From: Conus ventricosus
Lineage: Eukaryota > Mollusca > Gastropoda > Neogastropoda > Conidae
NCBI GenBank assembly: GCA_018398815.1
Contig: CM031595.1
Location: 50,636,489 to 50,700,488 of the forward strand
Reading direction: 5' to 3'
Length of the DNA: 64,000 bases
The notes beneath the pieces are model-generated. The model had not been told where the DNA came from. It saw only the letters and a list, made by a program, of their open reading frames with translations, and did not search any database. This document shows positions 11,171 to 22,917 of the stretch, in pieces. How positions within the stretch are numbered: the stretch's first letter is position 1; the number at the start of each line of letters is the position of its first letter. The translations under genes and the position numbers were made by a program.

Positions 11171-12489
11171 TTAACCTGCTGAATACTTAAAACACTTTGA
11201 AGCAACATATTCAGGCCTTGATTCACAAGTCCTGCACAGCCCTGTGTCATCTGCCAAAGCTACATTACAAATTCACAGAGAATGCCAAATGCTCCAAATC
11301 CTTATCCAGTTGAAAAGGTACTCGGGAGACCACAGACCTCTGCCATGGTTGAATGAATCTTGAATGCACCCTTTGATCTGGATCTATATCACTGATCCAC
11401 ATTCTAATGTAATGGCTTTGTCATCGAGGCACATTCAATCTTTCCACCAAGTTTCATTACTGTCAGTTTTGCATATCCTTGCTGAGAGATCTGGGATTTG
11501 CCTTCAAGCCAGATCTGCACCGAAGTATAATGGGTTCAGCCCAAGACCACTGTATATCTTCCTAGCAAGCTGATTCAGTATTTTTTGTGTGTAATTTTGC
11601 TGACAGAAAGACAAACAAACCAACACAAAGAACTGAAAACACAACCCTCTTGGCACAGGTAACAGACCTGAAAGCATAAAGATTCCAGTAGTTATTATTT
11701 TGTGTGCAGGTTATTTCTGATGTTCACAACTTTGTTACCAGTTCTATCCTTTTTAACCCTTTCACTGCCACAGTAGTCACACAGCTTCTGCAGTCAGAAC
11801 ATCACAGTAGCCACCTGGCATCACAAGCCAGCTGTGATTCAGTTTTTGTGTGTGCATTTTCTATCTAGGTCTCCTCTCATATTGGACTAGTATACGGAAT
11901 AAGTTTGAATTGTATCTTTTTTAAGATGGTATATATGTGATGACAAGAGGTCTTGTCCTGTAATTCGCTTGTTCATGTTGACTGGCGGATTAATTTCTTT
12001 CCAGAAACCTATATTCCTACTTTTTAAATTTGTTTCAATTTCTGCCTGCAGTTGCCTCATTTTGCAGCTAAGAGGTCTAGACATACAACAGTAACAGCTT
12101 TGTGACTCTAGTATCCCAAATAGCTGTGCTGCACTGCTGGATTTCAGCTGCTCAGAACCTTTGGATACTGGTGATGAATGAGTTATTTAACAGATATGCT
12201 ACTGCTACAAGCTCAAAAGTAATCAAGCAAGGCAAAGAAATCATGAGGTAAACTTAATGAAACATTTTTTTTATTTTCATATTCCTGAACTGGTATTTCA
12301 ATTTACCTATGCATGCATTATCAATTATTGTCTGTAAAATGATGACACAACAGATAAAGTTCTTCAGTCTTGAGTCTCTTGAATCACATTTTCGAGACAT
12401 ATATCTTGAAAATAGCTTGACAGAATCCACATTATTTTGGTTTATATCAAACAGCAGACACAAACCCTGTGAGCTCCCATGCTTACCCT

Positions 12490-12815
12490 CAGAGATGGGA
12501 TTCTCATAATGTGAAAAAGGAGGAAAAAAAGTGGCGGGGGTCCGGGGGCCGCTGAAGGCCCCCGGTGGGGTCCAGGGGCAAGGCCCCTAGTGGGGGTCAG
12601 GGGGCGAAGCCCCCTGAAGCTGAAGATTTTTTAGAATTTAACCTGCAAAAATCAGCATCTGAGACACCAAAGTATTCAAAAGTATTAATAACCTTGATCC
12701 TACAAAAAAAAGACTTTCTCACCTTCGCCATTGATGTCTGTCAGGAAATCATGAAGACCATTGACACAGGATTGGTGATTTTCCAGTTGCTAATAGTCAC
12801 ACAATTTTCCAGCAG

Positions 12816-12871
<56 letters not shown>

Positions 12872-13618
12872 GGGTGGGAGTGGGGGTGGTGGGTAGAATC
12901 ACCGATGCTCCAAACGATCCAAGAGTCTCGTTTGTAAGACGATCTTTCACTCTTGCTAGGTGCTTTTCAGCAAGAACGTGGTTGATCAATGCTGACTTGC
13001 CCCGTGTGCCATACTTGATCGCGTCATTACACCATGTGCAGACTGCTTGTCCTGGATAGGTGATTTTCCTCAGTCATGCAGTCTTTCAGTCTGAGAATCA
13101 CACTGTGGCTGACGGCGCCTTTGGAACTGGTCAGCATCACTTTTGCGCTCACTTCCTCCTCCAACCACTTCCAAGTCCATTTGTTTTTAACTGAAGCATC
13201 GACTTGCTTCGCAAGAACTTTCTCGCTTTCTGCTATCTGACGAAACATTCTGATTTTCGCTACTCTCGTCAAACCGAAAGAAAATGGCGTCAGGAAAAAA
13301 ATTCACAAACAGTTTGCCGCGTTCTCAAACATCAACTTCCGCTTTGATGGTTTCGGTAAACCGCAGAATGAAAACAAAGACAGCAGTCTCGACCGGCCCA
13401 AGCAGAAACCGGAAACATCCATTTGCGAACGGATCAATTGAGAACACAATATCGATCGACCTCTCGCCGTACATTAGCTTCATCACAAACCTACCTCTAC
13501 CCCCCCCCCCCCCCCCCCCCCCCAATTTTCTCAACGGATTTACACTGATCTCAAAAACGACCCCTGGGGCCATCAAAAAGACGGAAATCCGCCAATCGGC
13601 GGAAAAATCCCATCTCTG
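12490..13618 (-). mobile_element. TIR element with BED-finger remnant (hAT-like), 5-bp target duplication
   Basis: The left end reads CAGAGATGGGATTCTC; the right end read inward is CAGAGATGGGATTTTT. ACCCT is duplicated at 12485-12489 and 13619-13623. The left part holds GC-rich tandem units containing GGGGGCGAAGCCCCCTGAAG at about 12535-12625, followed by an (AG)n tract (12820-12870). A C23 run lies at 13501-13523. A minus-strand frame encodes a transposase-like N-terminus with a BED-type zinc finger. At 1.13 kb it is non-autonomous. It lies in COPS4 intron 10. Confidence 0.85.
12930..13272 (-). pseudogene. BED-type zinc-finger N-terminal exon of a hAT-like transposase, frameshifted
   Basis: The upstream frame contains 'QVDASVKNKWTWKWLEEEV'. 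After a frameshift near 13060 the finger follows as 'VCTWCNDAIKYGTRGKSALI' then 'NHVLAEKHLARVKDR', giving C-x2-C and H-x5-H ligands. The same architecture ('LIDASVPNKWSWRWLDE', then 'CIVCLQDIKY') occurs in the element at 36368. BED fingers at the N-terminus of hAT transposases bind element DNA. The catalytic RNase H-like part is absent. Confidence 0.72.
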
Positions 13619-13893
13619 ACCCTGCACTTCTGTTTTCTAAAGACATGCTAGAGTGTCACATAATTCTTACCTTTGTCTTTTCATCTGCATCGTAACTACA
13701 AACCCCAAAAATCTGCAGTAGATAATGCCCATACAGACAGCCCCATAACCTTCCAGGACAAAATTTATTGCCTCACTGTTTTCATCTTACCAACAGACAG
13801 ACAAACAGGACCAAAAACATTTCCCTGTTCCATAAAGGTCAGCCTATGCACTACAAAATTAATGAAGTGAGAGAAAGTGAAGACTGGTCCAAC

Positions 13894-13978
13894 CTTCAAA
13901 ATGTACGATGGAGTCAATCTGATCCACGTAGCCATTCATACGTCCCTCAGTGATCATCTGTGAGGCAATCTTCTCAGC
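13894..13978 (-). CDS. COPS4: COPS4 exon 10
   Basis: 85 nt with acceptor AG at 13980-13979 and donor GT at 13893-13892. It encodes '[20 protein letters not shown]' then 'IDSIVHFE', the winged-helix end of the PCI domain, nearly identical to vertebrate COPS4. The split codon joins exon 11. If exon 9 is read exactly as written, the incoming frame meets TGA at the start of this exon. Confidence 0.96.
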
Positions 13979-14087
13979 CTGCAACATGCGCCACAACCAG
14001 AACTGTTTGCTTATGACACACATGTACAGAAATATCAAATACCAACTTACAACTTGTCCATATATATTATCTGTCTTTACCACTTAA

Positions 14088-14633
14088 CCCTTACACTGGT
14101 TATTTACCAACGTACTATCAAGTATGTTGTCTGGTTAATTTCCAGAAGGAAAGTTTGAAAAGAAATAGTTACGTTTGTATGATATGCATAACTTTTCAAC
14201 GGTTAGTATTTGAACATGACATGCAGAATAAAAATTGTTAGTATTTGAATGAAGAATAATATAAAACAGAACTGGGGTGCTTGTGAGTGTTTGATTAGGT
14301 GCTGACCTGTCCAGAATGTGAAAATAACAGGTGAAAACAGGTGGCACATCCTGCTTGTCATTCTCACGAGCTTGTTCACAAATAATCCAGTCTATGGTGT
14401 TCCACAGTATCCAGAAATAAGTCATAGCCTTTTTCAAAGGAAAGTCAGTGTGGATTATAATATACCTGTCTTTCATGCAGGTAATTCAGGTAAGAATGAA
14501 TAAGGTACAGTTCAGTTTTCACATTGAAATCATGTATAAGATAAGATAAGATAATGTTGCTTATAGCCATGTGCTGCTAACACGCATAAAAAAAACACAA
14601 AAATGGTCACTATCAACAAATGTAATAGTCAGA
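14088..14633 (-). mobile_element. Non-autonomous piggyBac-like element (copy 2), left part
   Basis: Following TTAA at 14084-14087, the sequence matches 10097-10642 at high identity to about 14633, then diverges. The right terminus was not found, so this copy is truncated or has different internal sequence. It contains a 32-bp insertion at 14536-14567 absent from copy 1. It sits about 100 bp upstream of COPS4 exon 10, in intron 9. Confidence 0.82.
14536..14567 (-). mobile_element. 32-bp retro-insertion (shortest copy of a shared 3' end)
   Basis: The insert ends ATAATGTTGCTTATAGC on the plus strand and begins with ATAAG repeats. It is flanked by CATGT at 14531-14535 and 14568-14572. The paralogous site in copy 1 (about 10532) has one CATGT and no insert, which fixes the boundaries. 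Longer versions lie at 26941 and 31706. On the minus strand it ends in (ATCTT)n, as expected of a 5'-truncated LINE or SINE. Confidence 0.82.
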
Positions 14634-15038
14634 GGGCCATGAAGATCCCCAAGTGCCCAAGCGTCCATCATGGCTACCCTACCACCACACGAACAACAGC
14701 AAGTTACTGATCCCCTGAATTCATGATTGAGGCTGACTTGCACACAGCTGTTATCAGTGGAGTGTAGACAAGTTGGTGTGCCTGCAATATTTCTACTATG
14801 TAAAGACAAACCACAGTATTCTTCAATAATAGCAATGGCTTTCTTCATTGTAGGAATTTGAAATCTCAGTTTCATGCTTGTGAGGCTCCTTGCTTCCAGC
14901 TCTAAGCACTTGAAAGTAACAAGACAATGTCTAGTCCATCTGACACTGCGCCATTCTGTTATACTGCAAATATACAGTCACTGTTGTCGTTTTACTCATT
15001 GCACATTTCACCAAAGAGAAAAAGTTCAGCGTACTCAC

Positions 15039-15155
15039 CTTGGCGGAGGAATCTCCAGAGAGCCCCCAGCTCAGTGAAGGAAATGTTATTGTAGAGAGTT
15101 TGCTGGCAGATAGCAGGTGTGTGCTCTATGACCGCACGGTCCACTATCGTGGAAC
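15039..15155 (-). CDS. COPS4: COPS4 exon 9 with four small indels
   Basis: Acceptor AG lies at 15157-15156 and donor GT at 15038-15037. The start 'GSTIVDRAVIEH' and the middle 'YNNISFTELGAL' are clear PCI-domain COPS4. Between them one extra base (in CACACACC) and two extra bases (in CTCTCTAC) scramble ten residues and then restore the frame. After 'GAL' one base is missing (CTCTGG), and a second is missing near CCGCC. The net change is +1, so the literal frame ends at TGA at the start of exon 10. All four lesions sit in short repeats. They could be true decay or consensus errors. Confidence 0.9.
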
Positions 15156-15580
15156 CTGCCATCACATGTGACAGATGTATACGCTGTACACTTACATAGC
15201 AAAACTTGATCACAAAGTACCCACCACAAAACTTTATCAAATCCAAATGCTAACTGACCAGTGACACAAACAAATGATATCTTGTTGATTTGAAAAGCAC
15301 AACTGTATACCTGTATGCAAACCCCTTCCCTTTTGTTTAAATGCTCAAGAAGAGGAAAGATCAGCATGGATAAAATGTCTGCAATCCTTATGATCAGCTT
15401 GACAAAACATGTAAATCTCAGGAAAATCAATGCATATCATTGAGTGTTTCATGTGCAGACCTTTTAAATTTGAGCTAGAGTTGTTTATTATCAGTATATC
15501 ACACATGATATCATTTGAGCGTTCATAAGTAAGACCTTTTAAATTTGAGCTAGAGTCATTATGACACATGAGACTCATAA

Positions 15581-15638
<58 letters not shown>

Positions 15639-15650
15639 TGTGTGCACGCA
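15581..15650 (+). repeat. (GT)n microsatellite with imperfect flank
   Basis: About 25 GT units, interrupted once by GGTG, then degenerate TG-rich sequence to about 15715. It lies in COPS4 intron 8, about 430 bp from exon 9. Long two-letter reading frames across it are artefacts of repeat periodicity. Confidence 0.95.
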
Positions 15651-16011
15651 CGTGTGCATGCAAGTGAGTCTCTCTGTGTGTGTGTGCACATCTGTGTTTT
15701 GAGTGTGTGTGCAAATTCATGCATGAGCAAAGCAGGAGCCATGTCTTGGTGATTACAAAAACCTGCTTCCCAAGTCATGTGGATTCAAACCCTGTCCCTA
15801 TGCTCTCATGGCGTAGCAGATATGGTGTAGATTAACTGGACCAGTCTGCAAGCAGTGATGCCTTCTAGATGAAACTGACACAGTCAATTCCTCTAAGCCA
15901 CACTACTCGTTGCTTGTTGAGAATCTATGCATGACTCTCTGTATGTGCAAGTGGCTTTTATAGACAGCTAAAGAAACACCAATGCGCAGCTAGCCTGCCT
16001 GTCTCACTGAC

Positions 16012-16097
16012 CGTCAGCTGTGATGGCTTTCTGGTGAGGCAGAAGCAAGCCCTCAAACTCCTGTAGGTCACTGCTCCGTATGATTCGGTCCAGGTAC
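16012..16097 (-). CDS. COPS4: COPS4 exon 8
   Basis: 86 nt with acceptor AG at 16099-16098 and donor GT at 16011-16010. It encodes '[20 protein letters not shown]' then 'HQKAITAD', matching the vertebrate 'YLDRIIRGNQLQEF' segment of the PCI domain. Split codons at both ends fit the neighbouring exons. Confidence 0.97.
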
Positions 16098-16361
16098 CTG
16101 GAATATATCACACAACTTTGCTGGTTTAAGCTCATCAACTCTGAACTGAAGTATGTAAATAAACAAATTAAGAACAAAAGTATGATATTAAACAAGACTT
16201 TTTTTTCTAAATGTTTTCTAAAAAAATCAGAAAATTCAAGTTCAATCACCATTTTCATTCTCGCTCTTTCTGGTGTCTGACCCTCTCTTTTTCTGGCCTC
16301 TGTATCTCTTCTTTTTCTCCTGTTTTCATATCTTCTATTTATTTCTTCTCTTTCCCCTTAA

Positions 16362-16437
16362 CCCTTACGCAGCTGACGTCGCATTTCTGAGACTATGTGG
16401 CTCACTGCAGACATCGCCGAAATGCGACCAACTAGGG
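16362..16437. mobile_element. 76-bp TTAA-flanked hairpin MITE candidate
   Basis: TTAA at 16358-16361 precedes CCCT, and AGGG is followed by TTAC at 16438-16441. Inside, GTCGCATTTC pairs with GAAATGCGAC. CCCT/AGGG ends at a TTAA-like target fit a miniature piggyBac derivative. The right target has one mismatch. It lies in COPS4 intron 7. Confidence 0.5.
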
Positions 16438-16829
16438 TTACCACTCTCCCGATACTCTCACTCTCCGATCTGATGAGACAGAAAGCCAGAAAGAAACGTC
16501 ACCGTTGGGGGATTCCCTGACCTGTGCTCACAGCCATTTGCTTCATCAGAGCGCTGTTCAGTCAAGTGTTTTTTTAATCAATTTATACCAACTGTTTTTC
16601 CATTCACTACGACATCACAACCAAGCACTTCACGTACTCGGCTTCACCATACATTTACCACAGATCAGGCGCTGGAAATATTGAACAGATGGTCAGCTGA
16701 TCCTGATTCAGATAAAGAACACCCAGACTGTGACCAGGAAACATTATGTGAAAGGGAGAGCTTGACCAAATTACCACAGAGGCTGACTGCTGGACACATG
16801 CCAAGCAGAGGGCAGGGCAGGCAGTGTGT

Positions 16830-16833
<4 letters not shown>

Positions 16834-16888
<55 letters not shown>
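16834..16888 (+). repeat. (CA)n microsatellite
   Basis: About 27 perfect CA units in COPS4 intron 7. Confidence 0.95.
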
Positions 16889-16891
<3 letters not shown>

Positions 16892-17219
16892 CCCTTGAAC
16901 AAGCTTACTGTTGCTGGCTCTGGGCCAACCTGCAGAGACTGAATTGAAAGCCATGTGAGTGAGAGAGACGTTATAGGTGGCGACTAACAGCTATGAGATA
17001 ATGAACTGCAAGCCAGCTGGCTTGCCACGAATCAAGGTTGAAGTGGCTGTGGCTGACTGATACGTGTTGGAGGTGTGCTGCAGAGATGAGTTTGAGTGAC
17101 CATTTGGACTCATGTGCCCTAGCAGCTTTGCTCCCCAGGTTCTAGAGATCCACAGGCAAGTGAATGACTTTGTTTTCATTTAAAAAAAAATATTGCTTTT
17201 AACAGTGAGAGTGAAAGGG

Positions 17220-17220
<1 letters not shown>

Positions 17221-17278
<58 letters not shown>

Positions 17279-17363
17279 CGCGCTTGTGTGTGTAACATGC
17301 GTGTGTGTGTGCGAGTGTTTCCTTTTTCTTTCTTTCATGTGTGTACAAGTGGGGCATAAGAAA

Positions 17364-17420
<57 letters not shown>

Positions 17421-17494
17421 CCCTTCTCTTTTTCTTTCTTTCATGTGTGTGCCAGTGGGGCGTTAGCAATTTGGTGCGTGTGTGTGTGTGTGTG
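17221..17494 (+). repeat. Three (GT)n arrays in tandem with a repeated spacer
   Basis: Arrays lie at 17221-17274, 17368-17420 and 17477-17494. The spacers share a TTTCTTTCTTTCATGTGTGT segment (about 17325 and 17430) followed by similar GTGGGGC text. The whole block looks like a tandem duplication of a microsatellite plus flank, in COPS4 intron 7. Confidence 0.9.
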
Positions 17495-18481
17495 GTTTCT
17501 TTTCTGCATCACCTCATTAGTCATATCACTAATTATTCCTCTGAATGTTTTTCAGGTGTGCTGGTGAACAAAGACGATTTTCAACCTGTGGACTACTTCC
17601 AGCTCTTCTTCTGCTGTTGGGGTATGTTGATTTATAGCTGTTTTTTTTTCATTTTTCTGTTGGACATTATATACTTTCTGGTCTTTATTTCACGAGTGCA
17701 GTAATTTTCCTTCTTTATTCAGAGTTTGATGGCACGCTTTCTTCTTTTCTATGTTGAGACTGAAGATAGCATTCAATTCTTTTATTTTGCTTCTTTTTTT
17801 TTTTTTTGCACTTGAAATTAACAAAAATTTGAAATTGTTCTTGTCTAACCATTACTAACATTCTATAATTTAACAGGTACAGTTTATTTCTTCCATTTCC
17901 CAAAAAACAGCGTGAGAATTGGTTTTTAATTCCAGAGATATCTGCATTTCACACATGCTGGTATGAAATCAGAGATTTTCTGAAAAATGGCTGGCGATGG
18001 GGATTTATGCAAAATAGAACGTCTGGCAGTTTACTTCTGCACAAAACAATCTTCTAAACACACACTGAAAATCACTATCAAGTAGATTACCAAACAAAAA
18101 ATCACTATCAAGCCTATCAAAATGCCAGTCTCTGATAATGTACACATCTTTATTTTTGAAAGCTTGTTTCTTTGTTGACGTTATTGTTGTTTTTAATCAA
18201 CAAAACTGGCTTGTTTGTTTCTTTCTTCTTCTTGCCATTTTTAATCAACAAAACTGGCTTAGACCCATGTAAAACAGCTTAAAACAACAACAACAGAACA
18301 TTGGTTCACCTCCAACAAATACTTTTCCTAATCCTCAACAGATGTCACATTCAGGAAACAATCAACATGAGTTCAGACATTCAGTGTTTCCTAAAATGAT
18401 CAAAATGATTGTAAAATTTGTACATCGCAGTATACTATGTTGGTGATTTTTTTTTTTTTTTTTTTTTTTTTTGGTGCTCAC

Positions 18482-18566
18482 ATTTTCTCTAGGATGTTGA
18501 AGGCCGACAGCTGCTGGCAGCGCTCGTCTTTGAAAAGGGTGGCCAACATACGTGACCGCTGCTGGC
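18482..18566 (-). CDS. COPS4: COPS4 exon 7
   Basis: 85 nt, acceptor AG at 18568-18567, donor GT at 18481-18480. It encodes '[20 protein letters not shown]' then 'AFNILEKM', the core of the PCI domain and almost the vertebrate sequence. A T26 run begins a few bases past the donor. Confidence 0.97.
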
Positions 18567-18651
18567 CTGAAATTACACCCAATGAGCAGTGTCAGGCTTA
18601 AGAAGAATGGGGAACACAACAAAATGTTCAGTCAGGGCTGGAACATCCTTC

Positions 18652-18653
<2 letters not shown>

Positions 18654-18718
<65 letters not shown>

Positions 18719-19085
18719 ATGTGTGTGGTGTGTGTGCGCGTGCTTGTGCGTGTGCGTGTGTGTGTGTGAGAGAGAGGGAAAGAGAGAGAGACCTAGACAC
18801 TCCGTGTGTATGTGTGCATGAACATGTATTGCTATCATATGTGTGACTGTGTCTATATAAATGTGTCTGGATGAAAATGTGTGGATGGATTTGTGTCTAC
18901 ACATTTACCTCGTGAGTGTGTATGTCTGTGTGTGTGTGTTACTTTTGTAGTAGTAGTGTGTGTGGGGTGTTGTGTGTGTGTGTGTGTGTGTTGGGGGTGT
19001 GTGTGCCCAATTGTGGGTCTGCTTACTGTGTGTGTGTGTGTCTGTATGTGTGTGTACGCCTGCGCATGCATGTGAGTGTGTGTGT
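18654..19085 (+). repeat. (GT)n microsatellite with long degenerate TG-rich tail
   Basis: A perfect run of about 32 GT units (18654-18718) is followed by TG-rich interrupted sequence to about 19085, with a short GA tract near 18770. It fills most of COPS4 intron 6. Confidence 0.93.
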
Positions 19086-19234
19086 AACTGGTTCATTTTC
19101 AATCTTCATATATTCATAGGTACACGATCATGGTAGCAGATTAACAATACAGAAAAAAACACAAATACACCAACATCCAGACAAAACACCATTAAATCAA
19201 AGAAACCACACCAGTGTCATCTTCATTGCCTCAC

Positions 19235-19385
19235 CAGCTGATGCCAGAATGGTGCAGATCAGGGCATTCTTCAGTGCAGTCAATCTCTCTTCTTCAGCTA
19301 TGATAGTTTTGTAGGACAGTTCATTGTACCGCTGAGCAGCTTCGATGAACTTCCGACGGAAATCCAACACTCTGGCATAACAAGC
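19235..19385 (-). CDS. COPS4: COPS4 exon 6
   Basis: 151 nt, acceptor AG at 19387-19386, donor GT at 19234-19233. It encodes '[20 protein letters not shown]' then '[20 protein letters not shown]' and '[10 protein letters not shown]', the TPR-like helices leading into the PCI domain. The residue at the exon 5/6 junction is Ala where human has Val. Confidence 0.97.
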
Positions 19386-20176
19386 CTGCATCAAAACAAA
19401 AACATCCAAGATAGGCATACAAATTCTATGCAATTGCAAGTATGAAGACTGCATCCTCTCTCCAGAACTTGCTTTTACTTGCTGGCAAACATTTATTTTT
19501 TCATTTATTTTTATTACATTATCTTTGATCTCATATTCCTATATCCTAAATACTTGTTGATTGACCCTCTGTTACCTGTGTATTTTCTTTGAAGTTATTT
19601 TGTGGACAGAGACAAACACAGGACCAGATCAATATGTTGCTCTGTAGTGCTGTCTCTATTGGAAACAGTCTATTGCACCTTCTTCTGGTTTTTCAGTCTA
19701 GTCAAGGGGACAAATTTTTTTTTCATTTCTTTAAAGGGGGAGAGAAGGGGAGGAGGGGCTGATGTTTAAGTGCTTATGTCCAACAGAACTGAGTGGTATC
19801 ACAGGGCTCACTGCCTCAAACTTTTCTTGTCTTTTTTTTTCTTCTAAGAGTTCTCTGTCTCCAATTTTCAACTTCAGTGGGTGAGGAGACCTCCACCCTA
19901 TTATAGTTACTGAGAGTATAATCAGCAGACTGGTTCCAGTATCTAAAACAACTCGATGAGATTTCATTTCTGTGTGTGTAGTGCTATTCATCTGATTTTC
20001 CTATATCTTTATTTTCTTTTTCCCTTTTCTTTTCCAGAATGAATTAATCGTGTGTACTTTACATGCACATGCTCTCAAGAGACCTGCATTCAAGTTTGAA
20101 ATTTATGCAGCACTTCACACAGAGACTAACATAAAGGCAGAAAAAAACGAACAATGCATTAGGCATTTCTCCACAC

Positions 20177-20330
20177 CTTATAGTGAATCTGCAACTCCTC
20201 GTTCTTGGTGTCTGCCTGCAGTATGGAGGCTCGGTTGATGAAGGCCTCAGCCTGGACGGCATCGTCGTCCTCCAGATACAAACGTGCAATCTTCAAGTAG
20301 GTCTCCAGCTTGTAGTCTGTTGAGTACTGT
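20177..20330 (-). CDS. COPS4: COPS4 exon 5
   Basis: 154 nt, acceptor AG at 20332-20331, donor GT at 20176-20175. It encodes '[20 protein letters not shown]', '[18 protein letters not shown]' and '[13 protein letters not shown]'. It matches the vertebrate '[20 protein letters not shown]' block almost exactly. Confidence 0.98.
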
Positions 20331-20594
20331 CTGTTCAGGGTAAACATCACAAACTTGCAGTTATTACTGATCAAGAGGAATACGAATATCTCTTCTTTCA
20401 TCAAAATGATTTTCAACTAATAAGAAAAGAAAAATCTGAAGCCAGAGTTCACTTTTATCATTACATTCGATTGAAAAAAGAATGACATTATCACAATTAA
20501 CTGCGTATTCATAAACAAAAACTGACCTTGAAAAATCTACAAAGACCTCATATCCTGACAAATCTAGCCAAAAATGCATGTGATGTGCGCGTCA

Positions 20595-20597
<3 letters not shown>

Positions 20598-20640
<43 letters not shown>

Positions 20641-20722
20641 GCATACTTGGGCATCTGTGTGTATACAATACCTGGTGTTTATGTATGCATATGAGTAAAT
20701 GTGTATGTACGTATAGGTATGA

Positions 20723-20805
<83 letters not shown>

Positions 20806-20830
20806 CATGTGCACGTGTGTGAGTGTGCAC
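20598..20830 (+). repeat. Two (GT)n arrays
   Basis: Arrays at 20598-20638 and 20724-20801, separated by about 85 bp of unique sequence; COPS4 intron 4. Confidence 0.95.
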
Positions 20831-21012
20831 TAGTGCATGCGTGCATACATGCATGTGTGAACACAGACTAAATCAGAATGCATGACAGTGCACATATAAC
20901 GGCTGCTCACAGTGATCACCCAATGCCCACCTACACTTTTTTTAAAATGTTTTCAAAAAGGCACTCCCGAACCAGGTGTTCCCATCGACCGTTGCAATGT
21001 ATGGACACTTAC

Positions 21013-21116
21013 TTCTGCCCGGTCTCTAGAGGAATGCCCACCAGCACATAGGCTGCTTCTCTCCAGCTCTGCTCTCTTTCGTAAATGCTGGCCAGGTACT
21101 GTCGGATGGCAGCCAC
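21013..21116 (-). CDS. COPS4: COPS4 exon 4
   Basis: 104 nt, acceptor AG at 21118-21117, donor GT (GTAAGT) at 21012-21011. It encodes '[20 protein letters not shown]' then '[14 protein letters not shown]'. It is the TPR-like repeat matching human '[20 protein letters not shown]'. Confidence 0.97.
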
Positions 21117-21610
21117 CTAGATGTAAAGCAACAAGGCATTGCTGTCATGATGATCCTATGTCATTATCAGAATTCAACCAGCCACTGTATTTGCTATGAG
21201 TATGAACCTGGCATCACAGATGTGAGGATTTTCTGAGGGATGAGCAGCGTCATAGGTATTGCAAAAGGGATCTTGCGTCAGTGTGAGAGTGTGTGTGTAC
21301 AGACACCTGGGTGGTTGCTTTTGTTCTTTTTAGTTCTTTTTGTTCTTTCATTTTTTCTTCTGAACTGTAATGCCACATACAGCTACATACATAAACTGTC
21401 TGTACTCTTGCATGTGTGGGATATTCATGTATAAAATCAATGCAAGCATGTAAAGAACAGACAACAGATAATAACTACTGGCAAATAAGACTTGCAGACG
21501 ATATAGGCAGCATACTGCCAATCGCAGTACTGTGATCCCATAACTCTAGTCGAAAGAGTACAATCACATTTAACAGTAAGCTGTGACTCATGGAATCCCA
21601 AACAGAATTA

Positions 21611-21813
21611 TGCTCAAGAAACTGAAAACAAAATCTTCATGTTCAAAATGCTGAAAACCAGATGTCTGTGTTCAAGAGGCTGGAAATCTGATTTGTAAGT
21701 TCAAGAAGCTAGAAACCAAATCTACATGGTCAAGAATCAAGAAACAAAATCTGTACGTTCTGAGAAGCTGGAAAGCATGTCTATATAACCAAGAAACTGG
21801 AAACAAACTCAAG
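21611..21813 (+). repeat. Degenerate ~30-bp tandem repeat
   Basis: Six to seven diverged units of the form GTTCAAGAAGCTGGAAACC plus about ten variable bases lie in COPS4 intron 3. No coding meaning is seen. Confidence 0.75.
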
Positions 21814-22917
21814 CAGCATCCAAACATTCAACTTTGACTGTCTGCACATGAATAAGAATGCCATTTGAACAACTAACATCTAATATGAAGAAACAGTAAG
21901 GATCTTGTTGTTCCTTGTTCACCTTGTCAGATGTTCGTTTAAGTGTCCCCAATGAAACCTGCCATCTGGTAAATCTTAACTTTTTTTCACCAATGTGCAG
22001 CTGGCATATACAGCCAGCAGTTTAAAACTTAATTCTCTGTTTGTCCTTCTACAATTTGATGACTGTAATAACACTTTACATACAGTTTTAGGTCCTGCTA
22101 ATAGAAAAAAATGTTTTGGTGTGTTTTTTTAATAATACAAAAGGCACTTTTCATGTAAAGAGCTTAAGAATGACAGACATTTTCATGTCATGCAGTCTAA
22201 ATTGCATGTTTTTTCATCACAACAGTTTTTTCAATCGTAGCTAAAGGGTCGTTAAGTTAATAGTGTATGAAGTGCAAAGTTAATCTCTTACCCATGCAAG
22301 TGGTTTTTAATAAGTCGCTGGTACTTTTGAATTTTGAGGTGTAAAATGATATTTTTGAAAAAAATTACACATCAGCAAGGAAAAGATTTTGTTCACAGAG
22401 TCCATCCAGAGAGAATTAACGAGTTCTTCAATCAAAGAAAGGTAAACTGGTCAACATCAAGCCTTCAAAAAATCTACAAGACAAATCAGACCATTTTTGA
22501 TCACTATTAATCACTCAGCACCATACAATTAAAGTTTCTAAATCCTATAAAACATTTCTTGATCCCCCAAAACACAAATATATTTATAGCAACTTTTTCA
22601 AATTCTTATGTACTGGGGCTGAAATGAGAATGAGCTTTTACTCTAGTACAGACAGTGTAAAACACAGAGGACAGAAACAGTGATGGAGAAGGGGAAGACA
22701 GGGGAGGAGGGAGATTTCTTTCTTCCGCTTAGTGCTTTTTAAGCCAGCATGTGAGTGTGTGCATGAGTGTCTGTGTGTGAAAGTTTACAGCTAAAGAATT
22801 TTCTGTTTCAAATGTTCTTAAACAGACAATAAAGTGTTCTAGAATTTTAAATGTTTCAAAGAAATATGCTGAGGACAGAAAGATCTTTATCGTGGAAATT
22901 TCTGGAATTACCCACAC

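Larger units (their letters stand above)
8331..13893 (-). other. COPS4: COPS4 intron 10
   Basis: The 5.6-kb intron holds a piggyBac-like non-autonomous element (10097-11170) and a BED-finger TIR element (12490-13618). The rest (8340-10090 and 11175-12485) shows no gene. A TTAACCCTTTCACTGCC motif near 11754 resembles a lone piggyBac end without a partner. Confidence 0.85.

Noticed and set aside
11754..11775. TTAACCCTTTCACTGCC as the end of another piggyBac element
   Set aside because: No opposing end with TTAA was found within a few kb; noted only in the intron entry.
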